Of a stretch of DNA of 64,000 nt, positions 37,080 to 45,799 are shown piece by piece. A model generated the notes under the pieces. It searched no databases and was not told where the DNA came from. It was given only the letters and a program-made list of their open reading frames with translations. This stretch comes from Pseudomonas azadiae (lineage in GTDB: Bacteria > Pseudomonadota > Gammaproteobacteria > Pseudomonadales > Pseudomonadaceae), in NCBI RefSeq assembly GCF_019145355.1, contig NZ_JAHSTY010000001.1:248001-312000 (forward strand), in the 5' to 3' direction. Every line of letters starts with the position of its first letter. Within the stretch, counting starts at the first letter, position 1. The position numbers and the translations under genes are program-made.

Positions 37080-38334
37080 CGATATCTCCTCGTGCGACAC
37101 GGGGCAGGCGCAGCTCGGTGAGCGTGCCACCTTCCTCATGACTATAGAGCTTCACTGAGCCGCCCGCGCGGGTCACGCTGGCCTTGCTCAAAAACAGGCC
37201 GAGGCCGAAGCCTTTGCCCTTGGTGGTAAAGAAGGGCTTGCCGATCTGCTCGGCGATGGCCAACGGCACGCCTGCGCCATGGTCACGAATACTGATGGTC
37301 ACGTCCTCGGTATCCCAATCCAACTCTACGCCAAGGCCCTCGGGGCAAGCGTCGGCGGCATTGTTCAGCAGATTGAGCAGGGCCTGGGTCAAATCCGGTG
37401 GCGGCGCCATGCGCGGCACGGTGCCCTGGCCCAGCAGATGGAAACGGTAACTGGCTTCAGGGCGCATCAAGTGCCAACGGTTCAGCGCTTCGTCGAGCCA
37501 CTGGGTCACGTCCTGCATCTCAACGGCCAGGCGGCGATTGGCTTCAGCGGCGCGCACCAGTTGCTGCAAGGTCTGCTTGCACTGCTTGACCTGTTCCTGC
37601 AACACGCTCAGGTCATCCTGCAGGGCCGGGTCGTGATGGTCCTGGGTCATTTCCTTGAGCAGCACGCTCATGGTGGCCAACGGCGTCCCCAATTCGTGGG
37701 CGGCACCGGCGGCCTGGGTGGCGACGGCGAGCAGTTGTTGGTCGCGCAGGCCCTCTTCACGGCGAATGGCGCGCAATTCTTCCTGGCGACGCAGTTCTTC
37801 AGCCATGCGTGCGGCGAAAAAGGTGATGACGGCGGCAGACAGCGCAAAACTCAACCACATGCCGTAGATCTGCAGGTTTTCCCGGGCGATCGGGAAGGTT
37901 TGCAGCGGATAGAACTGCGCCAGCAGCAGGGTATACAGCGTCAGGGCGATGCCCGACAGCACCACCGAATAGCGCCACGGCAAGGTCACGGCGGCGATGG
38001 TCAGCGGCACCAGATAATAGGAAACAAACGGATTGGTGGAACCGCCGGAGAAATACAGCAACACACTGTGGATAAACAAGTCGCAGGCCAGTTGCAGGGC
38101 GTATTCCAGCTCGGTCACCGGCCACGTGGTGCGCAACCGGATGGCGGTGAACACGCAAAGCACGATGGAGAACCCGAGGGTCACGCCCAGTTGCAGCCAC
38201 GGCAGCGGCAGCAGGTCGAACCAATAGGCGAGCCCGACGGAGCCGGCCTGTGCGGCCAGGACCAGGGTTCGAATGAACGTCAGGCGCCAGAGGTTCTGGC
38301 GGGTGGCGGAAGTCAGTTTTACGGCGGCGAGCAT
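37072..38334 (-). CDS. roxS: Sensor histidine kinase RoxS (RegB/PrrB type)
   Basis: RoxS is the membrane sensor kinase of the pair. The 420-residue protein starts MLAAVKLTSATRQNL and has five or six N-terminal membrane helices (residues about 18-165). It then has the phosphorylation box AAGAAHELGTPLATMSVLL, the N box LLNLLNNAADAC and G boxes SIRDHGAGVPL and GKGFGLGLFLSKA. I start at 38334, the family N-terminus, rather than 38391. It is divergent from the SIMPL-domain gene across 205 bp. Confidence 0.93.
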   Translation of the reverse strand: MLAAVKLTSATRQNLWRLTFIRTLVLAAQAGSVGLAYWFDLLPLPWLQLGVTLGFSIVLCVFTAIRLRTTWPVTELEYALQLACDLFIHSVLLYFSGGSTNPFVSYYLVPLTIAAVTLPWRYSVVLSGIALTLYTLLLAQFYPLQTFPIARENLQIYGMWLSFALSAAVITFFAARMAEELRRQEELRAIRREEGLRDQQLLAVATQAAGAAHELGTPLATMSVLLKEMTQDHHDPALQDDLSVLQEQVKQCKQTLQQLVRAAEANRRLAVEMQDVTQWLDEALNRWHLMRPEASYRFHLLGQGTVPRMAPPPDLTQALLNLLNNAADACPEGLGVELDWDTEDVTISIRDHGAGVPLAIAEQIGKPFFTTKGKGFGLGLFLSKASVTRAGGSVKLYSHEEGGTLTELRLPRVARGDIDE

Positions 38335-38429
38335 GTGCTCTCCCGTTGAGCGCTGCAGGCGGATCGGCACGAGTATAAACGAAGCAGGCATGCTGGCACG
38401 CCGCGTGTGGCTCTTTGCCGCAGGCCAGG

Positions 38430-38443
38430 CGAACGACCGTTCG
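38430..38443. promoter_or_regulatory. Short palindrome between roxS and the SIMPL gene
   Basis: CGAACGACCGTTCG is palindromic except at the centre and lies in the divergent 205-bp promoter region. It resembles a TetR-type site in form only; no regulator gene is adjacent. Confidence 0.3.
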
Positions 38444-38539
38444 TCGGCGACGCCACAACCTGTAGGTAATCTGTAAACCCGAAGAACCCGACGCCACCGT
38501 CTACAGTCTTAACCAGCACTCATATACCAAGGAGCTCTC

Positions 38540-39250
38540 ATGCCTCGTTTCATTCGCAGCGCAGCCGTTATCGCCCTCAGCACCAGCGTCCTCGCCAGCC
38601 TTCCAGTCATGGCCGCCGATGAGCTGCATTACAACCAGATTTCCCTGCGCGCCGAGGTCAGCCAGGAGGTGGCCCGCGACAAGATGATCGTCACGCTGTA
38701 CACCGAATCCCAGAACAGCGACCCGGCCAAGCTCGCCGCCGAAATCACTGAAACGATGAACAAGGCCCTCGGCCAGGCCCGTGAAGTCAAAGGCGTGACC
38801 TTGCGCCAGGGCAGTCGCAACAGCTACCCGATCTACGACAACAAGAACCAGAAGATCACCGGTTGGCGTGAGCGCGCCGAACTGCGCCTGGAAAGCGCCG
38901 ATTTCCCGGCACTCTCGAAACTGACCGGTGAACTCCTCAACACCTTGAAAATGGACAGCATGGACTTCGCCATCGCCGACGCAACGCGCAAGAGCAGCGA
39001 AGATGCCCTGCTCAAGGACGCAGTCGCCGCGTTCAAGGCCCGCGCGCAACTGGCCACCGATGCGCTGGGGGGAAAGGGTTACAAAATCGTGAACCTGAAC
39101 TTCAACACCAATGGTTACCCACAGCCGTTTGCCCGGGGCGGGGCGATGATGATGAAAGCCCAGATGGATTCAGCGCCGACGCCTGAAGTCGAAGCCGGCA
39201 CCAGCCAGGTCAGCATGAGCGCCGACGGGGTGATCGAAGTCCTGCAATAA
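38540..39250 (+). CDS. Periplasmic SIMPL-domain (DUF541) protein
   Basis: The 236-residue exported protein has a signal peptide (SAAVIALSTSVLASLPVMAA) and a SIMPL/DUF541 domain of the type found in E. coli YggE. Typical stretches are EVSQEVARDKMIVTLYTE, EVKGVTLRQGSRNSYPIYD and GWRERAELRLESADFPALSK. YggE has been linked to oxidative stress tolerance; the exact role is unknown. It has GGAGCTC before the ATG. A terminator follows, then the first toxin-like gene. As I recall, the PAO1 orthologue is directly followed by dppA1, which makes this the left edge of the insertion region. Confidence 0.9.
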   Translation: MPRFIRSAAVIALSTSVLASLPVMAADELHYNQISLRAEVSQEVARDKMIVTLYTESQNSDPAKLAAEITETMNKALGQAREVKGVTLRQGSRNSYPIYDNKNQKITGWRERAELRLESADFPALSKLTGELLNTLKMDSMDFAIADATRKSSEDALLKDAVAAFKARAQLATDALGGKGYKIVNLNFNTNGYPQPFARGGAMMMKAQMDSAPTPEVEAGTSQVSMSADGVIEVLQ

Positions 39251-39261
39251 CATGTAAGTAG

Positions 39262-39300
39262 GAAACGGCGGCGCTGCCTTGGGTAAGCGCCGTTTTTTTA
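39262..39300 (+). terminator. Terminator after the SIMPL-domain gene
   Basis: A hairpin with AAACGGCG and CGCCGTTT arms ends in a run of seven T, 12 nt after the stop codon. Confidence 0.85.
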
Positions 39301-39410
39301 TGCAACTTATTCGCCCCCAGGACGCCGGAACGCTGACCGGTCCATAGCCCACGCACATAGCGAACCCTGAAAGACGCCCATTGCGTCCAATTTCCAGAGA
39401 GCCCTGCGTG

Positions 39411-42245
39411 ATGATAACAACCGCACCTGTTTCCGTTAGTGTTCCACCGCTCGATCAACCCAAGACCGCGAGTACGCCAGACGTTACCGCTCCAGCTCAC
39501 CCCACTCCCCGTCAAAAAACCCCAAACCGGCGCAATCACCATGAGTCCCTGATTCCTGGCCTCCCCTACAACAAGCAAGTGGACAAGTTCGTCACCACTG
39601 CCACCGCCGACTTCAAGACGCCCAGCCAAAGTACCGCCGACATCATCCGGGCCGAACTGAAGAAACGCTGGGGCAAGGACATAGATCCCGACAATACCTT
39701 CATTACCACGCTGAACTACGACCCCAAGAAGCCCAAGCCCACGGGTGGCAAGGTACTCAACCAGATATCCCTGACCCAGGCAGCCCTGCATAACGCCCAA
39801 CGCGCCAATAAAAACGATGAGCACCAGACACCGGATGAAAAACAGCGCTCGACCCTGCACACCTGGCTGCAACGACTCGCCCCGCTGGCTCCGCTACCGG
39901 CAGTGATCGACGCCATCGACACCAAGGTGCACGAGCAAAAAACCTACGAGGGCATTTTTATCGGCGCCGATCCCGATCGCCATCAATTTTACAACGAGCG
40001 AACGCTGCTGCCTCATACGCCTGCCGCGTTCCGTGACATCGTGTGGAACACCGAACTGAAGCAGCCCTACACCGAGTTCCTGGACAGATTCTGGCCTGCC
40101 CATGAGCAAAAATATGCGCAAACGGCCAAGGCCTCGTTTATTGGTGCCGCCCTGGCCCAGTTCAACAATGACAGCCTGAGCGAGCACGCCACCAACCTGA
40201 TCATGCGTGCGGCCGGCGTACCGGAAAACACCACTTGGTCGAGCCTGACCCTCGACAATCTGAAAGCCCCGCATGCCAAGGACCCCAATCTGGAAATCGG
40301 GCTGCTCAAGATCAACGGTTTCCAAGCCACCGACCTGCTGTACATCACCGACAAAACCACAAAAATCGGGGCTGACGGTAAGCCGGGCAACCCCACGCTG
40401 CTGTATATCCCCGGCAACTCTTCGCCAATTCACAGCTTCGACAGCCCGGCGCAGATGAAAAACTGGCTGGCCGAGCAAGCCGCCGACCCGGTCAAGCGTG
40501 AAGCCTTGTCGATGCACTTCAAAATGCGCGATCAGGCCAACCGGTTCTTTTCCGAAGGTGTCAATCAAGCATTGGTCGGCATCAGTGGCTGGTCAAAAAA
40601 AGACGCCCCTGATGCAAGCATCACTGAGCGCTTGAATGAATACGACCCACAAACCTTAATCACCACCGAACCGCTGTCCGAAGACCCGTTCAAGGTGATT
40701 GCCCAACGCCAGAAAGAGCGTTCGTACGCCGATGCAGAGACCGAAATAACCACCGACGGTGATGTCACCAAGGCGACCATTCTTGAGGTCCTGGAAACGA
40801 CCACCAAGATTGCCCTGATGCTGACGCCGCTCACCCTGGTGATGCCGGAAGTGGCGGTGGCCCTGGAGGTGTTTTACGCCGCCGCAGGCGCAGCCGAGGC
40901 CGGGATCGGCGCCGATGACCTCAAACATGGCAAGCCGGGCGGAGCCGACCATATTGTATTTGGCGTGCTGAACGCGCTGCCGGCCTTAGCGAGTGGCGCG
41001 TCCAAGGCGATCAAGGGGGTGACGGCAGGCGAAACGGCTGTCGGCAAATCGCTGAAGGAGTCGGTGCTGGCCAACAGTGAAATACCCGCCAGCGCCGAGG
41101 TGGGCGAAGCCATCGCCAACCGTATCCAGCCGTCCCAGGCCGCCAATATCAGTGCGCATGCAGTGCCTGACAGTGCCCGGATTCTTGAACGAGCGATGGT
41201 CAACACCAAAGGAATTTATCAGTATAAAGACGCTGCCGAGGTTGATCACTGGTATATCCAGTACAAGGACGCCACGGGCGTTTCCAGGCTTTACGAGATC
41301 AAGAGTGATTTCAAGCTGAGCAATGACTATGTCCAGATTATCGATCCGGCTACGCGCAAGCCGGTGCAGACGGTTCATGCCGTGGGTGACGGGCAGTGGG
41401 CTGCGATCAAAGGAGATGGCGGTATATGGCCATGGAAACGTCCGTCTTCACCAACGCCAAGTATCGACCCCAAGCTCCCGCCACAAATTGCAGATCACTT
41501 CCTTGAGTTGAACGGCGCGAAAATGAAAGGCGCCGAAAAACTGGACGAGTATTTGCGTCTCGATGCCAACTATCCATACACATATGGCGTTGCTGTAACC
41601 GAAAACGCAGAGGTCGTACCGCAGATTTCCTGGACGAGTGCAGAAAACCCGGCCCACGCAACAGCACCACCAGAAGCCAACAATTTGGACTTTGGCGCGA
41701 ACCCATACAGCGATCTATTTATTGTTGACATGAATCGCTCAAAATTGACATTGCAAAAACCTGACGGAAGCATACTGGAAAGCGACACTGGCGCTGACAT
41801 AACAGCATTCGAACTTCAAAACGGCCGTCTTGCATCAGACGACGAAATAATTGCGATTAAAAAAAGGAATATTGAAGCTATTGAGAAATTCATACCCGAC
41901 CCTGAGCTAAGGGCCCGAATATCTCAAGTGTCGAATCAATGGTTATTAGGTTCGGGTCCGGACGAGTTTCAAACACCCCGACTGAAGGGGGGCATCTTCG
42001 CAAGCGGGCGTGACCCGCACTATTTCGTCTACTTTGACCCCACAAATAAAGTAACTACTGTCACCGGAAAATCCGACATTATTCTTAGCAAGTTAGACGG
42101 CCGCGAGATTGAAACCGTTACGGACATACAGGCCAAATCTTCCAAGACAGTCACCATAAGCGCCAGCAACGAACTCGGCAGCGGCGGTTATGTCATCGAG
42201 CCCTACGCACCGACGCGCATAGAAATCACGCCAAAGCTGGACTGA
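39411..42245 (+). CDS. Large toxin-like protein 1 (DUF6543/dermonecrotic-toxin N-terminal type)
   Basis: A 944-residue protein without signal peptide. Residues about 60-380 look like the N-terminal domain of pseudomonad dermonecrotic-toxin-like proteins (DUF6543/ToxA_N), with KRWGKDIDPDNTFITTLNYD, LLKINGFQATDLLYI, LLYIPGN and DPVKREALSMHF. The same order of motifs occurs in the second toxin. A hydrophobic stretch (residues about 455-505, ALMLTPLTLVMPEVAVALEV) could be a membrane-crossing hairpin. Next come a YQYKDAAEVDHWYIQYKDA module (about 603-645) and a C-terminal region from about 680 whose DNA is visibly AT-richer than the rest, as in polymorphic toxins with exchanged C-termini. I recognise no catalytic motif in that part. 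No immunity or chaperone gene is adjacent. ATG 39411 follows AGAGAG; a GTG directly before it is an alternative. Confidence 0.8.
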   Translation: MITTAPVSVSVPPLDQPKTASTPDVTAPAHPTPRQKTPNRRNHHESLIPGLPYNKQVDKFVTTATADFKTPSQSTADIIRAELKKRWGKDIDPDNTFITTLNYDPKKPKPTGGKVLNQISLTQAALHNAQRANKNDEHQTPDEKQRSTLHTWLQRLAPLAPLPAVIDAIDTKVHEQKTYEGIFIGADPDRHQFYNERTLLPHTPAAFRDIVWNTELKQPYTEFLDRFWPAHEQKYAQTAKASFIGAALAQFNNDSLSEHATNLIMRAAGVPENTTWSSLTLDNLKAPHAKDPNLEIGLLKINGFQATDLLYITDKTTKIGADGKPGNPTLLYIPGNSSPIHSFDSPAQMKNWLAEQAADPVKREALSMHFKMRDQANRFFSEGVNQALVGISGWSKKDAPDASITERLNEYDPQTLITTEPLSEDPFKVIAQRQKERSYADAETEITTDGDVTKATILEVLETTTKIALMLTPLTLVMPEVAVALEVFYAAAGAAEAGIGADDLKHGKPGGADHIVFGVLNALPALASGASKAIKGVTAGETAVGKSLKESVLANSEIPASAEVGEAIANRIQPSQAANISAHAVPDSARILERAMVNTKGIYQYKDAAEVDHWYIQYKDATGVSRLYEIKSDFKLSNDYVQIIDPATRKPVQTVHAVGDGQWAAIKGDGGIWPWKRPSSPTPSIDPKLPPQIADHFLELNGAKMKGAEKLDEYLRLDANYPYTYGVAVTENAEVVPQISWTSAENPAHATAPPEANNLDFGANPYSDLFIVDMNRSKLTLQKPDGSILESDTGADITAFELQNGRLASDDEIIAIKKRNIEAIEKFIPDPELRARISQVSNQWLLGSGPDEFQTPRLKGGIFASGRDPHYFVYFDPTNKVTTVTGKSDIILSKLDGREIETVTDIQAKSSKTVTISASNELGSGGYVIEPYAPTRIEITPKLD

Positions 42246-42278
42246 TAAGCGCAGCCTCAACCAAGCACCTGTGAAGGG

Positions 42279-42303
42279 CGGTAACCTCGGTTACCGCTTT
42301 TTT
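42279..42303 (+). terminator. Terminator after toxin-like gene 1
   Basis: The hairpin CGGTAACCTCGGTTACCG is followed by a T tract. The same 18-base hairpin ends toxin-like gene 2, because it is part of the duplicated 87-bp unit. Confidence 0.9.
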
Positions 42304-42344
42304 TGTTTAAGCAGTCTTGTGCGGCTGCCACTTCAGGGGCCTCC

Positions 42345-42365
42345 ACGTAAAGAATCGCCTTAAAA
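42345..42365 (+). pseudogene. Remnant of the 5' end of a dppA-type gene
   Basis: Twenty-one bases correspond to codons 1-7 of the binding-protein gene at 45779, with the start codon mutated to ACG and the second codon to TAA. Nothing recognisable of the rest of the gene follows. Confidence 0.7.
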
Positions 42366-42514
42366 GAGGACGGATTTATTTTTTCCGATTGTCGGCCACG
42401 TCATATATCGCAGCGTATTCGTCGGAACCCACAACCCGGCCCCAGTTACACAGACCATGCCGCAGCGACAGGGAGTACTGCACATACGTTTGTTTATTTT
42501 ACGAGGCCCCAAAC

Positions 42515-45500
42515 ATGTCTATCACTCCCCACTACGCGACCTCTTTCCCGTCACAGCACATCAGCGATGTATCGGCCCGGTCGAAAAGGGACACCGAATC
42601 AGCCCCCGTACAGGTAGCGCAAACAGAAACAGGGGCGGCGGCATCCGCATCCCCTCACGAGAAAGCGCTGCTCGATGCCTACCTCCACGCCGTGCAGAGC
42701 AAAGCGCTTCACGGCAATGCGGGGCTGGTAAAGGTCCCGCCCCAGAGTTCCCTGGGCCAGTGGCTTGGACTGTACCGCGCGCAATTGGAGCATCCTGTTG
42801 TTCAAAATTGGTTGCGCGAGCAGAAAATCGATCCCACGAGCCTGCTTTCTATCGATCCGTTCAAAGGCACCCTGTCTGCCGATGCGGGAGGCACAGTGAA
42901 AACCTTTTCACTCTCTGATGCATCAGGCTGGGGGCAAGTGTCAGGCCCGATCTTAGCCGCAGCGAAAGTCATCTCGCCAGAGGACAAGGGCGTTTTACGC
43001 GTACGATTACGCGATGGTTTCACTGAGGTCAGTGCAAAGGTGGTGGCGAATTTTCAGGGCATACCGCTACCCGCCAATCCCTCCCAGGCCAACGCGCAAA
43101 TCAGGCAGTTGCAAGACAAGGATGCCTTTGACCCTATTGCCGTCGACGACCGCACGCGCCCTGCCGGCAGCCGCTCGCCGCAAGCGGCGGACGTACAAAA
43201 ACAACAAGCCGCCATCTACTACCGCAGTGCCCCGCAGGCATTGGAATATAAGCGCCTGGCCGTCAACGTCGGCACCCACCTGCCCAATACACGGGCAGAA
43301 GCGAAAAAATGGGCAGAACAGATTATTTTCCAATTGACCGGTAAACAGGTCGACGCGGACACGATCTACTTGAACCGTTTCAAAGGCGCCAACACACCAC
43401 TCTCATCTGACACTGCCACCGTGACCGGCTGGGAACACAGTGATGACGACTTGGCCTCCTCGCAGCGCTTGCCGGACGCCTTGTTGAAAAACTTCAACGA
43501 GCATGATGGTGTTCCCGGCAATCTGGATCAGGAAGCCGGCTTATACATGAACGGTCCCGGCCAAGGCGCTATGAATGGATACGGGTCCCACAATCAATTC
43601 CCCCTTGCGCCGTCCGCGCTCATGCACGCGAGCTGGAAAACTGACTTTCAGGCGCAAATGACTCAGAAAATCGACCATTTCTGGAATACCCAGACCAGCG
43701 ACTATGAGACCGTTATCAAAGGCGAGTTCGTCCACCAGGCCCGCAAGCAACTCAAGGACAATGAAGCCAGGCCACCCGCCGAGCGCACGTTGCAAGCCCC
43801 CGAGCATAAATTCAGCCGCGAGGACTACCGCCTGGTGATGGGCGCAGCCTCCAACCTTTCAGTTGATGAAAAGGCGTCACTGACCGTCGAACAACTCAAG
43901 ACCAAGGCACCGGCAAAAGACCAGGTTCAAGTACATGCCCTAAATATCCATGGCTTCACTTCCAGCGACATTCTGCGATTCAGCGCGCCCGACGATGGCC
44001 GCCAGGTACTCTACATACCAGGCGCCGATCCGGCCTTTCTGAGGTTCGATTCTCTGGAAAAACTGAACCAATGGATTGTTGAGCAAACCAAGGACCCCAA
44101 AAAGCGCGAAGCGTTGGCCGCGCATTTTCCGTTGATTTATCGCCAGGACCATGAAGCCGGCTTCGCTGCCCGCGCGGCAGAAGTATTGGTGCCCGTTCTG
44201 TGGTTCACACACGTTGCAGATAAGACAGAGGGCCTGGATACCCACTTTGAAAAGATGGCCAACGGCACATTGAAGGACCCGGCGGTCAATAACAGTCACT
44301 CGGCAATCGAAGAGGACGTATTTTCCACACTAGCAACGTCTGCCAAAGAGCGCATGAAAAGCGACGCCGACGTTGTGATCAAGTCCAACAGTGAGGTGAT
44401 TCGGGACACTTGGCTCAACGACATTACTGTAGCCGCAGGTTTATTGGCGAAGCTGGCGCCCATCGCGGCGCCGGCAGCGGCCATCGCGGTAGTCACCGGC
44501 CTGGCCGAAGTAGCCTTGGGCGCGGAAAAAGCCTCGTCCGGCGACACCGAGGCAGAACGCAAGGACGGAGCGTCCAAGGCCTTCGATGGCGTACTCAACA
44601 CACTGTTTTCAGTCGGTGGTTTCGCCGGGGAAGCTGAAGACCCTTTTGCATCGCCGGAGCAAAAGTTACCGACCAGCTCCAGGACCCAGAAACCCATCAA
44701 TGGTTTCACCGGTCGGGTTTACGACTGGTTGACCAAAGGGGACGCGCAACCCGGCCTCACGGAGAATGAGTTCAGGGATTTTCAAACAAAGTACAACGCC
44801 TCACGCGCGCCGAAGAGCCGGGCAAGCTTTGATAACGGCTATAACTCAAGAAATTTAAACGACGTGCCGGGGTACAGCCCCTCCATGACGCTCCCCGATC
44901 TCATGAAAATGGCCTCTGAACCTTGGCGGTCGGCCGAAGAAGTCGGCGCCCTGTCGCGAGCCATCGAACGCCTGAAAATAAAATTGATTCAAGAAACTTA
45001 TCCCGCGTTTCAACGCGATATACAAAGCGCTGGCGGTACTGTGACGCCCATGCCTCAAGAATTTTACCTGAGCCAGACTAACCTGGCCTCTCGGGGAGAA
45101 TGCGCTGCAATGAGCAATACCATGGGGATGGCGATCGAATCAGGGCAGGAAACGACCTTCCTGGCCAATTTATTCAAAGCGGCGGCCAGCCCCAACGATG
45201 CCGCCTGCGCCAACTTCATAAAAAACCTGAGTACGCTTCAAGAGGCGATGACGGAACTGGAAGACTTCCACGCGGCCCCCATCAAGCAGGTAGCGTATAG
45301 CGAAATCATTGCAGGCTTGGCCAACACCGCCGAGTCAAAAACCCTGCGAATCTCTTCAGCGGACCATGCCGTACTGGCCGGTGTAAACATGGAAGGAGAA
45401 AGCCCAAAATGGTTTTACTTTGATCCCAACTTCGGCCTGGCGACATTCGACAATCCGCAGGCCTTCGAGCGTGGAATGGAGCGCGTCCTCAACAGGGGCA

Positions 45501-45637
45501 CAAGCCCTTTCAGGCACCGAGCACTTGGCAACAACCCGGCGGTGCCGGAATACACTGTCAGTGAATTCAAGCGTCAGGACTACGCAGGCAATGGCCTTGC
45601 GCCCACCATGAGGAGCTTATTCACACAAGAGCTGTAG
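42515..45637 (+). CDS. Large toxin-like protein 2 with papain-like (YopT/C58-type) C-terminal domain
   Basis: A 1040-residue protein without signal peptide, paralogous to toxin-like protein 1 in its middle part (VNVGTHLPN to DPKKREALAAHF, residues about 245-535, including LTGKQVDADTIYLNRF and VLYIPGADP). About 240 extra N-terminal residues precede this. A hydrophobic helix-rich stretch (about 635-675, LLAKLAPIAAPAAAIAVVTG) could insert into membranes. The last 200 residues contain Cys863 in SRGECAAMSN, His951 in SSADHAVLAGV and Asp970 in WFYFDPNFGLA. Cys-His-Asp order, about 88- and 19-residue spacing and the FDPNFG motif match YopT/AvrPphB-type cysteine proteases and related papain-fold toxin domains. 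ATG 42515 has ACGAGG 8 nt upstream. I infer a secreted effector acting on host or competitor protein; neither target nor secretion route is visible. Confidence 0.82.
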   Translation: MSITPHYATSFPSQHISDVSARSKRDTESAPVQVAQTETGAAASASPHEKALLDAYLHAVQSKALHGNAGLVKVPPQSSLGQWLGLYRAQLEHPVVQNWLREQKIDPTSLLSIDPFKGTLSADAGGTVKTFSLSDASGWGQVSGPILAAAKVISPEDKGVLRVRLRDGFTEVSAKVVANFQGIPLPANPSQANAQIRQLQDKDAFDPIAVDDRTRPAGSRSPQAADVQKQQAAIYYRSAPQALEYKRLAVNVGTHLPNTRAEAKKWAEQIIFQLTGKQVDADTIYLNRFKGANTPLSSDTATVTGWEHSDDDLASSQRLPDALLKNFNEHDGVPGNLDQEAGLYMNGPGQGAMNGYGSHNQFPLAPSALMHASWKTDFQAQMTQKIDHFWNTQTSDYETVIKGEFVHQARKQLKDNEARPPAERTLQAPEHKFSREDYRLVMGAASNLSVDEKASLTVEQLKTKAPAKDQVQVHALNIHGFTSSDILRFSAPDDGRQVLYIPGADPAFLRFDSLEKLNQWIVEQTKDPKKREALAAHFPLIYRQDHEAGFAARAAEVLVPVLWFTHVADKTEGLDTHFEKMANGTLKDPAVNNSHSAIEEDVFSTLATSAKERMKSDADVVIKSNSEVIRDTWLNDITVAAGLLAKLAPIAAPAAAIAVVTGLAEVALGAEKASSGDTEAERKDGASKAFDGVLNTLFSVGGFAGEAEDPFASPEQKLPTSSRTQKPINGFTGRVYDWLTKGDAQPGLTENEFRDFQTKYNASRAPKSRASFDNGYNSRNLNDVPGYSPSMTLPDLMKMASEPWRSAEEVGALSRAIERLKIKLIQETYPAFQRDIQSAGGTVTPMPQEFYLSQTNLASRGECAAMSNTMGMAIESGQETTFLANLFKAAASPNDAACANFIKNLSTLQEAMTELEDFHAAPIKQVAYSEIIAGLANTAESKTLRISSADHAVLAGVNMEGESPKWFYFDPNFGLATFDNPQAFERGMERVLNRGTSPFRHRALGNNPAVPEYTVSEFKRQDYAGNGLAPTMRSLFTQEL

Positions 45638-45712
45638 GCACCCAGGCGATGCGCGACGCGCCTGTATCAAGACGCCGTGATCAATCGCCTCTTACCTGAG
45701 ACCCTTGAACGA

Positions 45713-45738
45713 CGGTAACCTCGGTTACCGTCGTTTTC
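45713..45738 (+). terminator. Terminator after toxin-like gene 2
   Basis: The same 18-base hairpin as after toxin-like gene 1, followed by TCGTTTTCG, a weaker T tract than in the upstream copy. Confidence 0.8.
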
Positions 45739-45799
45739 GTTTGCGCAACTGCATATGCCTGCCACTTCAGGGGTCTCCATGGAAAGAATCGCCTTAAAA
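45713..45799 (+). repeat. 87-bp direct repeat, downstream (intact) copy
   Basis: This is the partner of 42279-42365. It comprises the toxin terminator, the ribosome-binding region and the first codons of the intact binding-protein gene. The dppA reading frame is open only in this copy. Confidence 0.88.

Larger units (their letters stand above)
42279..42365 (+). repeat. 87-bp direct repeat, upstream copy (decayed dppA start)
   Basis: This segment aligns without gaps to 45713-45799 at about 80% identity. The first 18 bases are identical, and the last 41 differ at only three positions. The downstream copy runs from the toxin terminator into the first seven codons of the adjacent binding-protein gene. 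Here the matching start reads ACG-TAA instead of ATG-GAA, so it is a dead remnant of that gene start. Similarity stops after 42365. The two copies bracket toxin-like gene 2. Confidence 0.88.
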
